Below, in pieces: positions 53,710 to 63,709 of a stretch of 64,000 bases of DNA (positions are counted from its first letter, which is position 1; each line of letters opens with the position of its first letter). Origin of the DNA: Sinorhizobium sp. 8-89. Lineage in GTDB: Bacteria > Pseudomonadota > Alphaproteobacteria > Rhizobiales > Rhizobiaceae. The position numbers were made by a program, and so were the translations under genes. Where the stretch lies: assembly GCF_030124325.1 (NCBI RefSeq), contig NZ_JASKLR010000005.1, forward strand, positions 124,001-188,000. Reading direction: 5' to 3'. Under the pieces are notes generated by a model. It ran no database searches, had not been told where the DNA came from, and saw only the letters and a list, made by a program, of their open reading frames with translations.

Positions 53710-54891
53710 TTACAGGCGCTCGACGCACATCGCGACGCCCATGCCGCCACCGATGCACAAGGTGGCGAGGCCCTTGGAAACGCCGCGCCGCTTCATCTCG
53801 AAGAGCAACGTGTTGAGAACGCGGGCACCGGACGCGCCGATCGGATGGCCGATCGCGATCGCACCGCCATTGACGTTGACGATCGACGGATCCCAGCCGA
53901 GGTCCTTGTTGACAGCACAGGCCTGTGCCGCGAAGGCTTCGTTCGCCTCCACAAGCTGCACGTCGCCGACCGACCAGCCGGCCTTTTCCAGTGCCTTGCG
54001 GGAAGCGGGGATCGGCCCGGTACCCATGACCTGCGGGTCGACACCGGCCGTTGCCCAGGAAACGATGCGGGCAAGCGGCTGAATGCCGCGCTTTTCCGCC
54101 TCCGCTTCGGTCATCAAGAGCGTCGCGGCCGCGCCATCGTTCAAGCCGGACGCGTTTCCGGCAGTCACCGTTCCCTCCTTGTCGAAGGCGGGGCGAAGCT
54201 TGGCCATCGAATCGAGCGTCGCGCCGTGACGGATGTATTCGTCCTGATCGACCGTCACATCTCCCTTACGGGTCTTCACGATGAAGGGCACGATCTCGTC
54301 GGCGAAACGACCGGCCTTCTGCGCGGCTTCAGCCTTGTTCTGCGAAGCAAGCGCGAATTCGTCCTGCTCTTCGCGGGTAAGCTGCCACTTTCGCGCGACG
54401 TTCTCGGCGGTGATGCCCATGTGGTAGCCGTAGAAGGCGTCCGTCAGGCCGTCCTTGATCATCGTGTCGATCATCTTGAAGTCGCCCATTTTCACGCCGC
54501 CGCGAAGGTGTGCGCAATGCGGCGCCATCGACATCGACTCCATGCCGCCCGCCACGATGATATCCGCATCGCCGGTGACGATCTGCTGCATGCCGAGCGC
54601 GACGGCCCGCAGGCCCGAACCGCAAAGCTGGTTCATGCCCCAAGCCGTCTTTTCCTGCGGGATACCCGCCTTCATCGCGGCCTGACGCGCCGGGTTCTGC
54701 CCTTCGCCGGCGGGAAGAACCTGGCCGAGGATCACCTCGTCCACCTCTGCCGCAGCGACGCCCGCCCGCTCGAGCACCGCCTTGATGACACCGGCGCCCA
54801 GCTCGTGCGCCGTTGTGTTGCCGAAGGCACCGTTAAAGGATCCGACGGCGGTGCGGGCCGCGCTGGCGATCACGACGGAGGGATTGCTCAT
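53710..54891 (-). CDS. phbA: Acetyl-CoA acetyltransferase (beta-ketothiolase)
   Basis: PhbA (393 aa) condenses two acetyl-CoA to acetoacetyl-CoA, the first step of polyhydroxybutyrate synthesis. The active-site residues are Cys in [15 protein letters not shown] (about residue 89), His in [19 protein letters not shown] and the second Cys in [17 protein letters not shown] 54891 ([19 protein letters not shown]) is the family start. It is divergent from phaR across 224 bp and precedes phbB. Confidence 0.97.
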   Translation of the reverse strand: MSNPSVVIASAARTAVGSFNGAFGNTTAHELGAGVIKAVLERAGVAAAEVDEVILGQVLPAGEGQNPARQAAMKAGIPQEKTAWGMNQLCGSGLRAVALGMQQIVTGDADIIVAGGMESMSMAPHCAHLRGGVKMGDFKMIDTMIKDGLTDAFYGYHMGITAENVARKWQLTREEQDEFALASQNKAEAAQKAGRFADEIVPFIVKTRKGDVTVDQDEYIRHGATLDSMAKLRPAFDKEGTVTAGNASGLNDGAAATLLMTEAEAEKRGIQPLARIVSWATAGVDPQVMGTGPIPASRKALEKAGWSVGDVQLVEANEAFAAQACAVNKDLGWDPSIVNVNGGAIAIGHPIGASGARVLNTLLFEMKRRGVSKGLATLCIGGGMGVAMCVERL

Positions 54892-55115
54892 GGGACGTTT
54901 CCTCATATTTCGTTTGCCTGATGCAAGCAGACTGGCAAAGCCTGGAGCGCAAGTCAAACGCCTTGATGCGCTGCCGCAAAAGCTTCACGCTTCGCGCGAG
55001 CACCATATTTCGCACGTGCGTCGCCGCATTGCACAAAGAGATTGTCAGAGCCTCGATTTTGCGGATACTCTGAAAAATACAATAAAGACGGGATGATGGG
55101 TAAGAGGAGACCCTG
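54892..55115. promoter_or_regulatory. Divergent phbA/phaR control region
   Basis: 224 bp between two divergent genes. It contains inverted repeats rich in TGC/GCA: TTGC-CTGAT-GCAA (54914-54926), TGCG-CTGC-CGCA (54967-54978) and the perfect palindrome CGCACGTGCG (55011-55020). PhaR proteins are known to bind TGC-rich operators, so these are candidate sites for autoregulation and control of phbAB. Binding is inferred. Confidence 0.5.
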
Positions 55116-55694
55116 ATGGCGAAGAACGAAGGCCAGATCGTTATCAAGAAATATGCGAACCGGCGCCTCTACAATACCGGCACCAGCACCTATGTAACCC
55201 TCGACGACCTGGCCGTGATGGTAAAGAAGGGTGAGGAATTCGTGGTGCAGGACGCCAAGTCCGGCGAAGACATCACCCACTCCGTGCTGACCCAGATCAT
55301 CTTCGAGCAGGAATCGAAGACCGGCAACACGCTTCTGCCGATTTCCTTCCTGCGCCAGCTGATTTCCTTCTACGGCGACCAGATGCAGATGGTGGTGCCG
55401 AGCTACCTCGAACACTCGATGCAGGCCTTCACCGAACAGCAGGCGCAGATGCGCGAGCAGATCAACAAGGCGTTCGGCGACACACCGCTCGGCAAGAACC
55501 TGCAGGTGCCGCTGCAATTGGTCGAGGAGCAGGTGCGGCGGAACACCGAAATGTTCCATCAGGCCATGCAGATGTTCTCGCCCTTCATGGCGGCCCCGCC
55601 GGCCAAGGAAACGAAAAAAGCCGAGGCGAAGGATATCGACGAGCTCAAGGAACAGTTGCGCGCGCTCCAGACGAAGCTCGACAATCTCGGCTGA
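55116..55694 (+). CDS. phaR: Polyhydroxyalkanoate synthesis regulator PhaR
   Basis: PhaR (192 aa), also called AniA in rhizobia, represses phasin and carbon-storage genes and senses polyhydroxybutyrate granules. The N-terminal PHB/PHA accumulation domain is IVIKKYANRRLYNTGTSTYVTLDDLA, followed by GEDITHSVLTQIIFEQESK and LLPISFLRQLISFYGDQMQ; the C terminus is a coiled coil (DELKEQLRALQTKLDNL). A GAGGAG ribosome-binding site precedes ATG 55116. Divergent from phbA. Confidence 0.95.
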   Translation: MAKNEGQIVIKKYANRRLYNTGTSTYVTLDDLAVMVKKGEEFVVQDAKSGEDITHSVLTQIIFEQESKTGNTLLPISFLRQLISFYGDQMQMVVPSYLEHSMQAFTEQQAQMREQINKAFGDTPLGKNLQVPLQLVEEQVRRNTEMFHQAMQMFSPFMAAPPAKETKKAEAKDIDELKEQLRALQTKLDNLG

Positions 55695-55861
55695 CCTCCC
55701 GGGCACCCGATCGAAGCGTTACACCCGGATCGCGAAGAGCCGGGATCAACGGTCCAAAATCGCAAACGGGGCGATTTCCAAGAGATGAGAGCGGGAATAC
55801 GGCGGCGGCCGGTGGGCTTCCTCCGGATTTCGTGCGTGCGCCAAGGGCGGAGATGCGGCAA

Positions 55862-55891
55862 AGAAAAAGGGCCGGCAAAGCCAGCCCTTGA
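55862..55891 (-). terminator. Rho-independent terminator of rpmF
   Basis: AAGGGCCGGC and GCCAGCCCTT form a 10-bp stem with one mismatch and an AAA loop; TTTTTCTTTG follows on the minus strand, 26 bp beyond the rpmF stop. Confidence 0.8.
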
Positions 55892-55914
55892 ACTTCATCA
55901 GCGAACGGCAGCGC

Positions 55915-56100
55915 TTATGCGCTTTCCTTCGGCGTCAGAACCTGACGACCGCGGTACATGCCGGTCTTCAGGTCGATGTGGTGCGGACGGCGCAGTTCGC
56001 CGGAGTTCTTGTCTTCGATGTAGGTCGGAGCCTTGAGGGCGTCAGCGGAACGGCGCATGCCACGCTTGGACGGGCTCGTTTTTCTTTTCGGTACAGCCAT
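55915..56100 (-). CDS. rpmF: 50S ribosomal protein L32
   Basis: L32 (61 aa) begins [20 protein letters not shown] and ends [11 protein letters not shown], with the [13 protein letters not shown] block. This is the zinc-free form, as the CxxC pairs are absent. ATG 56100 is the family start. Convergent with phaR and followed by its own terminator. Confidence 0.97.
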   Translation of the reverse strand: MAVPKRKTSPSKRGMRRSADALKAPTYIEDKNSGELRRPHHIDLKTGMYRGRQVLTPKESA

Positions 56101-56277
56101 TTCATTCTCCACTTATCGGGCAAAACACTGTTCAGCAGCCGAAAATGGCCGGGTCAAACAGATGTCGATCTCGGAATTTCGCGCGCTTATACATGGCCAA
56201 CCGCAGTTTGACCAGTCCCCGCACACAAATTTTCGATTCGAGACGGGAACGGAGCGCCCGCCCGCTCCTCGTCAGCG

Positions 56278-56925
56278 TCAGGCTTCGTCCTCCGGCACGA
56301 TCCAGGGTTCGGCCCTCGCCGCTTCCTCCCATTTGCGGAAGGCCGGGTGCGTCTTGACGGCATCCATATAGGCGAGCGTGCCGGGCGCGGTCACCAGGTC
56401 GTAGACGTCGAAACGGTTGACAACCGGGGCAAACATCGCGTCCGCCGCGGTAAAGCCGCCGAAGAGGAACGGTCCGCCGGAGCCGGCGATTGCCTCCCGC
56501 CAGATTTCCTCGATTCGTGCGACGTCGGCCGCGACCCCGTCCGGCAGCGCAATCGCCTTTCTCGGGCGCCGGATGTTCATCGGGCAGGCGCCGCGCAGAG
56601 CGCGAAAGCCGGAGAGCATTTCCATCGCATAGCTGCGAGCGCGGGCGCGATCTTCCCGGTTCTCGGGCCAGAGGCCGGCCTCGGGGAAAAGTTCCGCCAC
56701 ATATTCGATGATCGACAGCGATTCCCACACGCGGACATCGCCATGATGGAGCACCGGCACACGGCCCGTCGGCGAAATCTCACGGAAGCGCGGATTTCCG
56801 GCAGGAAAATCGAAGGGAATGACGACGTCCTCGAATGGAACCCCGCAGGCTTCCAGCGCCAGCCACGGTCGAAGCGACCAGGAGGAATAGTTCTTGTTAC
56901 CTATATAAAGGACGAGCTTCGTCAT
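56278..56925 (-). CDS. Glutathione S-transferase family protein
   Basis: A 215-aa GST. The N-terminal thioredoxin-like domain starts MTKLVLYIGNKNYSSWSLRPW with the SSWSxR glutathione-site pattern, and SPTGRVPVLHHGDVRVWESLSIIEYVAE supplies the cis-Pro and ES motifs. The C-terminal helical domain includes GGPFLFGGFTAADAMFAPVVNRF. The NYSSWSLR form resembles a maleylacetoacetate isomerase-like or YfcF group. ATG 56925 is preferred to the upstream ATG. Substrate unknown. Confidence 0.9.
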   Translation of the reverse strand: MTKLVLYIGNKNYSSWSLRPWLALEACGVPFEDVVIPFDFPAGNPRFREISPTGRVPVLHHGDVRVWESLSIIEYVAELFPEAGLWPENREDRARARSYAMEMLSGFRALRGACPMNIRRPRKAIALPDGVAADVARIEEIWREAIAGSGGPFLFGGFTAADAMFAPVVNRFDVYDLVTAPGTLAYMDAVKTHPAFRKWEEAARAEPWIVPEDEA

Positions 56926-57002
56926 GCGCGTGTCTCCCACCAGCTTTTCAGGCGGCAGGCTTGCCACATCAGCGGCGGCGAGACCAATGAATTGCTGTCA
57001 TC

Positions 57003-57767
57003 TCAGTCATAAAGGCATGTGATGTAACCGCCGGAGCGGCTGGCGCGCCGCTCGATGACCGATGCAAGCCGCCTTAAGCCCCGTGCGGGTTTGCCCGCAT
57101 TGCGGTCGATCGGGTTGGGCAGCGACACCGCCAGCAAGGCGGCCTGACGGCGCGAAAGCTTCGCCGCCGAAACGCCGAAATGGTGCCTCGCGGCGGCCTC
57201 GATGCCATAGATGCCGTCGCCCCATTCGGCGACGTTCAGGTAGATCTCCATCATGCGCCGCTTGCTCCAGACGAAATCAGCCGCGATCGCGAGCGGCAGT
57301 TCCATCGCCTTGCGGACGAAGGAGCGGCCATTCCAGAGAAAAAGGTTCTTGACCGTCTGCATCGGGATCGTGCTGGCGCCGCGCGTCTGCTCACCGTCCA
57401 GCGCATCCTCGACGACGCCGCGCATCTGGTTCCAGTCGATCCCGGCATGGGCGCAGAACTGCCCATCCTCAGACATCATCACCGACTGAACGAGCACCGG
57501 CGCGATGTCGTCGAACTCTACCCATTGCCGATCATAGCCGCGCAGGAGCACAAGATCGCGCAGCATCAGCGTCGAGACCGGATGCACGAAGTCCAGCAGA
57601 TAGAAGACGATCAGCACATAGGGCAACACGAGGAGGGAAAGGACGGCAAGAACGAGACGGCGGCACCTCGCCCGCCATGTGGCGGACCAGCGACTGGTGG
57701 ACATCCCGCTCTCCTCCAACGCTTCCGGAACGACGTCCATGCCCTGACTGTCCACCTCTTTGTCCAT
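57003..57767 (-). CDS. mtgA: Monofunctional biosynthetic peptidoglycan transglycosylase
   Basis: MtgA (254 aa) polymerises lipid II into glycan strands in the periplasm. After a cytoplasmic N terminus comes a transmembrane helix (about residues 38-62), then the glycosyltransferase 51 domain: catalytic Glu in [16 protein letters not shown] (about residue 100), [43 protein letters not shown] and [14 protein letters not shown]. The start could be 57767 or the ATG at 57740; both lie in the cytoplasmic tail. Confidence 0.94.
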   Translation of the reverse strand: MDKEVDSQGMDVVPEALEESGMSTSRWSATWRARCRRLVLAVLSLLVLPYVLIVFYLLDFVHPVSTLMLRDLVLLRGYDRQWVEFDDIAPVLVQSVMMSEDGQFCAHAGIDWNQMRGVVEDALDGEQTRGASTIPMQTVKNLFLWNGRSFVRKAMELPLAIAADFVWSKRRMMEIYLNVAEWGDGIYGIEAAARHHFGVSAAKLSRRQAALLAVSLPNPIDRNAGKPARGLRRLASVIERRASRSGGYITCLYD

Positions 57768-57854
57768 CCGCCTCTCTTATTTCATGGGCAAGCAAAGTTG
57801 AATGGTCTTTCTGGCAAAAGGCAAGTCGCTGGCACACTCATCCAAAGGCAAAGC

Positions 57855-57951
57855 ACTACCGCCGCGTCCAATCGGACGCGCTAACGTCGCAGTAGCACCT
57901 TGAAGTGCTGCATGATTCCTTAGATCGATTCGGATTTAAGGAATCATGCAG
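57855..57951 (+). repeat. RIME1-like mosaic element
   Basis: CTACCGCCGCGTCCAATCGG ACGCGCTAACGTCGCAGTAG, then GCATGATTCCTTAGATCG with CGGATTTAAGGAATCATGC. Both palindromes are present, with compensating changes (GATTCC/GGAATC) that keep the stem. It lies in the divergent space between mtgA and the polyprenyl synthetase gene. Confidence 0.8.
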
Positions 57952-58008
57952 GCACTGCGACGCGAATGCCCGTTGAAAGCTGCTCTTGTGCATGCCAAAG
58001 AGCGCTGC

Positions 58009-58920
58009 ATGAAAGAGACATCATCCTTCTCCGCTCACCTGAAGGCCAATGCGCTTGCGGTGGAAGAGCTGCTTTCCAAGCTTCTGGGGCCGGTCGTCGG
58101 CGTCGATGAAATTGCGCGCCCCGCGAACCTGCTTGCCGCCATGCGCCATGGCGTGCTCAACGGCGGAAAGCGTCTGCGGCCCTTTCTCGTGAGCGAGTGC
58201 ACCGCGCTTCTCGGCGGCGATACCGATGCGGGGCTCAGGATCGGCGCCGCACTTGAATGCGTGCATTGCTACTCGCTCGTCCACGACGACCTGCCGGCGA
58301 TGGATGATGACGACTTGAGACGCGGCCAGCCGACGGTGCACATCGCCTTCGACGAGGCGACCGCCATTCTGGCCGGCGACAGCCTGCTGACATTCGCCTT
58401 CGACATCATCGCCGCGCCGCAGACACCGCTTTCCGACCGGCAGAAGACGGCGCTGATACTGGCGCTAGCGCGTGCCTCCGGGCACGGCGGCATGGCCGGC
58501 GGACAAGCGCTTGACCTCGCAGCCGAGAAGAAGCCGCCGGACGGGGCCGGCATTGTCACGCTGCAAGCGATGAAGACCGGGGCGCTCATTCGTTTCGCCT
58601 GCGAGGCGGGCGCGATCATCGCCGATGCGTCAGACGAAGATCGGCGGCGGCTGCGCGCCTTCGGCGAAAAGATCGGCCTCGCCTTCCAGCTCGCCGACGA
58701 CCTGCTCGATCTGACGGCGGATGCGGAGGCGATGGGGAAGGCTACCGGCAAGGACGCCGCACGCGGCAAGGGTACGCTCGTCGCCCTTCATGGCCAAGCC
58801 TGGGCCGAGCGTGAACTCGATGAACTGGTGGCACAGGCGGAAAATCTGCTCCAGCCCTATGGCGCGCGCTCGGCCATGCTCGTCGAGACAGCCCGCTTCA
58901 TCGCCAACCGCAGGAGTTAG
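58009..58920 (+). CDS. ispA: Polyprenyl synthetase, farnesyl diphosphate synthase type
   Basis: A 303-aa prenyltransferase of the short-chain isoprenyl diphosphate synthase family, making farnesyl or geranyl diphosphate. The first Asp-rich motif is [16 protein letters not shown] (about residue 90) and the second LADDLLD (about residue 230); [10 protein letters not shown] near residue 52 binds isopentenyl diphosphate. The [10 protein letters not shown] layout points to the bacterial FPP synthase type. ATG 58009 is chosen; an in-frame ATG at 57946 lies inside a RIME1 repeat. hisC follows after 5 bp. Confidence 0.9.
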   Translation: MKETSSFSAHLKANALAVEELLSKLLGPVVGVDEIARPANLLAAMRHGVLNGGKRLRPFLVSECTALLGGDTDAGLRIGAALECVHCYSLVHDDLPAMDDDDLRRGQPTVHIAFDEATAILAGDSLLTFAFDIIAAPQTPLSDRQKTALILALARASGHGGMAGGQALDLAAEKKPPDGAGIVTLQAMKTGALIRFACEAGAIIADASDEDRRRLRAFGEKIGLAFQLADDLLDLTADAEAMGKATGKDAARGKGTLVALHGQAWAERELDELVAQAENLLQPYGARSAMLVETARFIANRRS

Positions 58921-58925
58921 AGCCC

Positions 58926-59981
58926 GTGAGCAAATACTGGTCGCCGATCGTCTCCACGCTTAAACCCTATGTTCCGGGCGAACAGCCGCGCATGGCGAAT
59001 CTCGTCAAACTGAACACCAACGAAAACCCCTATGCGCCTTCAGAAAAGGTGATCGAAGCGATCCGGGGGGCCGCCAGCGCCGATCTCAGGCTCTATCCGG
59101 ATCCGCTCGCGCTCGACCTCAGGCAAGCGATTGCCGCGCGATATGGCGTGGCAGCCGAGCAAGTGTTCGTCGGCAACGGCTCGGACGAGGTACTGGCCCA
59201 CACCTTCGCGGCACTCCTGAAGCACGACAAACCGCTTCTCTATCCCGACATTTCCTACAGCTTCTATCCGACCTATGCGGGCCTCTTCGGCATCGACGCC
59301 ATCGAGGTGCCGCTCGACGCCGCCTTCCGCGTCGTCGTCGCCGACTACCGCCGCCCGGCGGGCGCGATCACTCTTCCCAATCCGAACGCACCAACGGGGA
59401 TCGGCCTGCCGCTCGCCGAGATCGAAGCTTTGGTCGCGGAACACCCTGACCAGCCGGTGGTGATCGACGAGGCCTATATCGATTTCGGCGGCGAATCCGC
59501 GGCCGTGCTCGTGCCAAAATACGACAACCTGCTCGTCGTACAGACCTTTTCCAAATCCAGGGCGCTTGCCGGCTTGCGGGTCGGCTTCGCGATCGGCCAG
59601 CGGCCGCTGATCGAGGCCTTGGAACGCGTCAAGGACAGTTTCAATTCCTATCCCCTCGGTCGAGCGGCCCAGGCTGGCGCCACCGCCGCGATCAAGGACG
59701 AGGCGTGGTTCGAGACGACGCGCGGCAAGATCGTAGCTTCGCGCGGACAATTGACCCGCGATCTCGGGAATCGTGGCTTCGAGGTCCTGCCGTCACAGGC
59801 AAACTTCGTCTTCGCTTGCCATCCGGGTCACACCGGCCAGGAGCTGGCCGCAAAACTGCGCGAGCGCGCCGTCATCGTCCGCCATTTCGCCAAGCCGCGG
59901 ATTTCAGATTTCCTGCGTATCACCATCGGCACCGACGCGGAATGCGCAAGACTGGTCGCGGCGCTCGACGAGATTCTGTGA
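58926..59981 (+). CDS. hisC: Histidinol-phosphate aminotransferase
   Basis: A 351-aa PLP-dependent aminotransferase of histidine biosynthesis. The start [20 protein letters not shown] is typical; [44 protein letters not shown] and [15 protein letters not shown] (PLP lysine near residue 212) are the class II motifs. The GTG at 58926 follows AGGAGT at good spacing, 5 bp after the prenyl synthase stop. Many rhizobia carry several HisC paralogues, so an aromatic aminotransferase role is possible. Confidence 0.88.
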   Translation: MSKYWSPIVSTLKPYVPGEQPRMANLVKLNTNENPYAPSEKVIEAIRGAASADLRLYPDPLALDLRQAIAARYGVAAEQVFVGNGSDEVLAHTFAALLKHDKPLLYPDISYSFYPTYAGLFGIDAIEVPLDAAFRVVVADYRRPAGAITLPNPNAPTGIGLPLAEIEALVAEHPDQPVVIDEAYIDFGGESAAVLVPKYDNLLVVQTFSKSRALAGLRVGFAIGQRPLIEALERVKDSFNSYPLGRAAQAGATAAIKDEAWFETTRGKIVASRGQLTRDLGNRGFEVLPSQANFVFACHPGHTGQELAAKLRERAVIVRHFAKPRISDFLRITIGTDAECARLVAALDEIL

Positions 59982-60323
59982 CACTTGGAACTGGATCGGA
60001 CGGGGCAGCGCCAACCGGCGAACGGCTCGTTTTCCCCTCACTCTGAACCTCTCTCCGCACGCGGGGAGAGGGGACTTGGTCGCGCGGCATACCCTTTGCG
60101 GGGCCTGTTGGCGAGAGCGGGTGAGGGGGCGCCGCGAGTCCCCTTCGCCCGCTTGCGGGGAGAAGGTGGCCAGCGGCCGGATGAGGGGGAGCCGATGGCA
60201 CTGCGCCCCTTTTCCCGCCCGCGGCCCGAGCGGCATGGGCGAAGCGGTTCGAGACCCCGCTCCAGTTGGCATCCACGGAAGCCTCGGGTACTGTTCGCCC
60301 AAACCACAGCCGGACGCCGCACC
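59982..60323. other. Intergenic region filled with palindromic repeats
   Basis: About 340 bp between hisC and LysE, of which 60031-60192 is occupied by palindromic repeats described separately. No supported gene; the open frames across it come from the repeats. Confidence 0.6.
60031..60192 (+). repeat. Composite palindromic repeats between hisC and LysE
   Basis: CCCCTCACTCTGAACCTCTC TCCGCACGCGGGGAGAGG, then CTTTGCGGGGCCTGTTGGCG AGAGCGGGTGAGGGGGC and CCCCTTCGCCCGCTTGCGGG GAGAAGGTGGCCAGCGGCCG GATGAGGGGGA. At least two hairpin units (GCACGCGGGGAGAG, CCGCTTGCGGGGAGAAGG) of the common rhizobial repeat family seen at 29485 and 32680. Confidence 0.75.
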
Positions 60324-60965
60324 ATGCTCGACCTCACGCCTTATCTTCCGCAGCTTCTGGTCGCCTGGACGGCCTACACCATAGCGGTCGTATCGCCGGG
60401 GCCGGCGGTCCTGGCGATCATCGCGACGTCCGTGAGCCACGGACGAAAGGCGGGCCTGGCGCTCGCCCTCGGCGTGCTGAGCGGCAGCTACACCTGGGCG
60501 ATGCTGACGGCCTCGGGCCTCTCGGCACTGATCCGGACCTATGGGCAAGCGATCATCTTTCTGAAAATCGCCGGTGCCTGCTATCTCTTCTGGCTTGCCT
60601 ATAATGCGTTCAAGGCGGCCATGCGCAGCGAGGCGTCGCAAGCGGCCGCCCGGGCTCCGCTGCGGATGTCGTTGAAGAAACTCTATCTCAAGGGGCTCGG
60701 CATCCACTTGACCAATCCCAAGGCGATCTTCGCCTGGATCATGCTGGTCTCGCTCGGCATGCCGGAAGGGGCGCCGGTCGCCGTCACCGCCGCTTTCATC
60801 GGCGGCTGCATGCTGATCGGCCTCGTCGCCTTCTGCGGCTTCGCGATCGTCTTCTCGCTCTCGCCGGTCCACCGCGCCTATCTCAAATCGCGGCGCGTGA
60901 TCGAAAGCCTCATGGCCGGTTTCTTCGCCTTCGCCGGCCTGAAGCTGCTGACGGCGCGGCTTTGA
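60324..60965 (+). CDS. LysE family translocator
   Basis: A 213-aa exporter of the LysE/RhtB family with six hydrophobic segments. The motif VSPGPAVLAIIATSVSHGRKAG (about residues 23-44) and TNPKAIFAWIMLVSLGM are conserved. ATG 60324 (MLDLTPYLPQLLVAWTAYT) is the family-like start; the long upstream open frame runs through repeats and lacks support. Substrate unknown. It is related to, but clearly different from, the LysE at 32886. Confidence 0.9.
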   Translation: MLDLTPYLPQLLVAWTAYTIAVVSPGPAVLAIIATSVSHGRKAGLALALGVLSGSYTWAMLTASGLSALIRTYGQAIIFLKIAGACYLFWLAYNAFKAAMRSEASQAAARAPLRMSLKKLYLKGLGIHLTNPKAIFAWIMLVSLGMPEGAPVAVTAAFIGGCMLIGLVAFCGFAIVFSLSPVHRAYLKSRRVIESLMAGFFAFAGLKLLTARL

Positions 60966-60982
60966 TTTAGATTGGATAAACG

Positions 60983-61031
60983 CGGGACGCGCGCGGAAAA
61001 CCGCTTCACACTTTTCCTCGTCCCGCTCTGG
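60983..61031. repeat. RIME2-like palindrome
   Basis: CGGGACGCGCGCGGAAAACC GCTTCACACTTTTCCTCGTC CCGCTCTGG. Matching arms CGGGACG/CGTCCCG. It lies between the convergent LysE and ispG genes, 2 bp from the ispG stop. Confidence 0.75.
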
Positions 61032-61032
61032 A

Positions 61033-62286
61033 CTATTCCGCGGCCGCCTGGCCGCGGCCGTAGCGCTTCTCGATATAGTCGGCGACGAGAAGCTGGAATT
61101 CCTCCGCTATCTTCGGTCCGCGCAGCGTCATCGCCTTCTGGCCGTCGATGAAGACGGGTGCCGCCGGCGTCTCGCCGGTTCCGGGAAGCGAAATGCCGAT
61201 ATCGGCATGCTTGCTTTCGCCCGGGCCATTAACGATGCAGCCCATGACGGCGACCTTCAGCGCCTCGACGCCCGGATATTTCTTGCGCCAGACCGGCATG
61301 CTTGCGCGGATATCCTCCTGAATCTTCTGGGCGAGTTCCTGGAAGACCGTTGACGTCGTCCGGCCGCAGCCGGGACAGGCGGCAACCACGGGAATGAACT
61401 GGCGGAAGCCCATGACCTGCAAAAGTTCCTGCGCCACCTGCACCTCGCGCGTGCGATCGCCGCCCGGTTCCGGGGTCAGCGAAATGCGGATGGTGTCGCC
61501 GATGCCCTGCTGCATCAGGATGCCGAGCGAGGCGGAGGACGCGACGATCCCCTTAGTGCCCATGCCGGCTTCGGTAAGCCCGAGATGGAGCGCGTGGTCC
61601 GAACGGGCGGCGAGCATCGCATAGACGGCGATCAGGTCCTGCACGCCCGAAACCTTGGCGGAAAGGATGATGCGGTTGCGCGGCAGGCCGAGCTCTTCGG
61701 CAAGCTCCGCCGAGAGAAGCGCCGACTGCACGATCGTCTCGCGCGTCACCTGCTGCGCCGTGAGCGGCGAGCCGTTGGCCTGGTTCTCGTCCATCAGCCG
61801 CGTCAGCAGTTCCTGATCGAGCGAACCCCAGTTGACGCCGATGCGCACCGGCTTGTCGTAGCGCATCGCCATCTCGATGATCTCGGCGAACTGCTTGTCC
61901 TTCTTGTCCTTGAATCCGACGTTGCCCGGATTGATGCGGTATTTCGCCAACGCCTCGGCGCAGGCCGGATGGTCGGCCAAGAGCTTGTGCCCGATATAGT
62001 GGAAGTCGCCGACAAGCGGCACGTCCATGCCGAGGCGCAGCAACCGCTCGCGGATCCTCGGCACCGCCGCGGCACTTTCGTCGCGATCGACCGTGATGCG
62101 CACCAGTTCGGAACCGGCCTTGTGAAGGGCTGCCACTTGCGCCACCGTCTGATCGACGTCGGCAGTATCCGTGTTCGTCATCGACTGGACGACGACCGGC
62201 GCGCCGCCGCCGACGATCACGCCGCCAACGTCGACGGCGACGGAAGCGCGGCGCGGCTGTGGCTCGAAATCGAAGGCAGAAGACAT
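61033..62286 (-). CDS. ispG: (E)-4-hydroxy-3-methylbut-2-enyl-diphosphate synthase
   Basis: IspG (417 aa) is the [4Fe-4S] enzyme converting MEcPP to HMBPP in the MEP isoprenoid pathway. The cluster cysteines are in [12 protein letters not shown] and [17 protein letters not shown]; the N-terminal TIM-barrel begins [33 protein letters not shown] 62286 is consistent with the family. Isoprenoid supply here pairs with the prenyl synthase at 58009. Confidence 0.97.
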   Translation of the reverse strand: MSSAFDFEPQPRRASVAVDVGGVIVGGGAPVVVQSMTNTDTADVDQTVAQVAALHKAGSELVRITVDRDESAAAVPRIRERLLRLGMDVPLVGDFHYIGHKLLADHPACAEALAKYRINPGNVGFKDKKDKQFAEIIEMAMRYDKPVRIGVNWGSLDQELLTRLMDENQANGSPLTAQQVTRETIVQSALLSAELAEELGLPRNRIILSAKVSGVQDLIAVYAMLAARSDHALHLGLTEAGMGTKGIVASSASLGILMQQGIGDTIRISLTPEPGGDRTREVQVAQELLQVMGFRQFIPVVAACPGCGRTTSTVFQELAQKIQEDIRASMPVWRKKYPGVEALKVAVMGCIVNGPGESKHADIGISLPGTGETPAAPVFIDGQKAMTLRGPKIAEEFQLLVADYIEKRYGRGQAAAE

Positions 62287-62483
62287 TTAGGCCTCTTCTT
62301 GGGTCCGTTTGTCGCGGCGGAATGCGGACGGAGAACCGCTTCACCGCTTTCGCCTTTCAGGTGGCGAAGGAATGCTTGCTTGTCAACGGCAACATCATGC
62401 GCTGACGGCGAATTGATGGCACGGCCGCCACCTCAAACAGCATCCGGAAAGCGCACTCGGCTTTCCGCGCATCCCGCGTGGAT

Positions 62484-63677
62484 CTAATGTCCTTTTCCGT
62501 GATCCGCATGGACGGCGTGGTGCGAGAGAAGCAGCACGACGATGAAGAGAGCCGGAACGGACATGAAGATGATCGCGAAGCCGGTATGCTCGGCCACGAA
62601 GCCGATCAGCGAGGGGGCGAAGAGCATGCCGGAATAGCCCATGAACGTTGCGACTGAGAGGCCGATGCCGGGCTGCAGCCCCGGCATGTTGCCGGCGGCC
62701 GAAAAAGCAATCGGCACCATGTTGGAAATGCCGATGCCGGCGACAGCGAAGCCGAGAATTGCGACCAACGCATTTGGCGCGAGACCTGCGAGGACAATTC
62801 CGACAAGCGCCGTGACCGTGCAGATACGCAAGGTCCGCTTCGCGCCAAGCAGATCGCGGACATGGTCCCCCGCAAACCGCATCGCGGCCATCGTTGCCGA
62901 GAAGGCGGCGAAGCCGAAGCCCGAGAGTTCGACGGAGGCGCCGAGTTCGTTGCGCAAATAGAGCGCGCCCCAGTCGAGCACCGTGCCTTCCGGCACCATA
63001 GAGAAAAGGGCCATGATGCCGATCAGCCAGGGCAGCGGCGTCAGCGGCAGGCGCAGCTTCTCCTTGGCCGCGGCCGGATGAGGCTGGTCGGCGAGGACCA
63101 TCGGCCAGGCGACGGCAAGAAACATGAGGCAAAGGACCGTGACGACAAGCACGTGCGGCAGCACGCCGAAACGCGCCATCAGGAAACCGCCGATGCCGGC
63201 GCCGATCAAGCCGCCGAGGCTCCAATAGGCGTGGCAGGAGGACATGATCGCGCGGCGCATCGACTTCTCGACCTCGACCGCATTAGCATTCATCGCCACG
63301 TCCATGGCGCCGACGAAGCCTCCGAGCAGGAACATGCCGATCGCCGCCGTCCAGACATTCGGCGCCAGCGTCAAGAGCAAGAGCAACGGCGACAGAATGA
63401 TTGCGGTGACCTTGACCACCTTCTGCGAACCGACGCGGGCGATGAACCCGCCGGCAATCGGCATAAGCACCAGCGAGCCGATGCCGAACACCAGGATCAG
63501 AAGGCCAAGCACGCTCTCGCCTATCCCGAGCCGGTCCTTGAACTCCGGAATCTTGGGGGCCCAGCTGCCGGTGACGAAGCCGTTCATCAGGAACAGGAGC
63601 GACACGGCGAGCCGGTTTTTCGACATGTAGCCTTGCCGGACGAGGCCTTGAGAGGCGGTTTGTGTGCGCTGATCCAT
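62484..63677 (-). CDS. MFS transporter
   Basis: A 397-aa major facilitator protein with 12 transmembrane helices. Motifs are LMNGFVTGSWAPKIPEFKDRLGIGESVLGLLILVFG, AGGFIARVGSQKVVK and DVAMNANAVEVEKSMRR, which resemble the group containing sugar or fucose permease-like proteins (YbjJ). ATG 63677 is preceded by GGAAGG at 6 nt; a TTG at 63713 overlapping the VOC stop is possible. It follows the VOC gene and is probably cotranscribed. Substrate unknown. Confidence 0.88.
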   Translation of the reverse strand: MDQRTQTASQGLVRQGYMSKNRLAVSLLFLMNGFVTGSWAPKIPEFKDRLGIGESVLGLLILVFGIGSLVLMPIAGGFIARVGSQKVVKVTAIILSPLLLLLTLAPNVWTAAIGMFLLGGFVGAMDVAMNANAVEVEKSMRRAIMSSCHAYWSLGGLIGAGIGGFLMARFGVLPHVLVVTVLCLMFLAVAWPMVLADQPHPAAAKEKLRLPLTPLPWLIGIMALFSMVPEGTVLDWGALYLRNELGASVELSGFGFAAFSATMAAMRFAGDHVRDLLGAKRTLRICTVTALVGIVLAGLAPNALVAILGFAVAGIGISNMVPIAFSAAGNMPGLQPGIGLSVATFMGYSGMLFAPSLIGFVAEHTGFAIIFMSVPALFIVVLLLSHHAVHADHGKGH

Positions 63678-63709
63678 GAGTAACCTTCCCGCAGCCGGAT
63701 CCGTCCGGC

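Noticed and set aside
53605-54921. Plus-strand open frame of 438 codons opposite phbA
   Set aside because: Shadow of the thiolase, which has all active-site residues on the minus strand.
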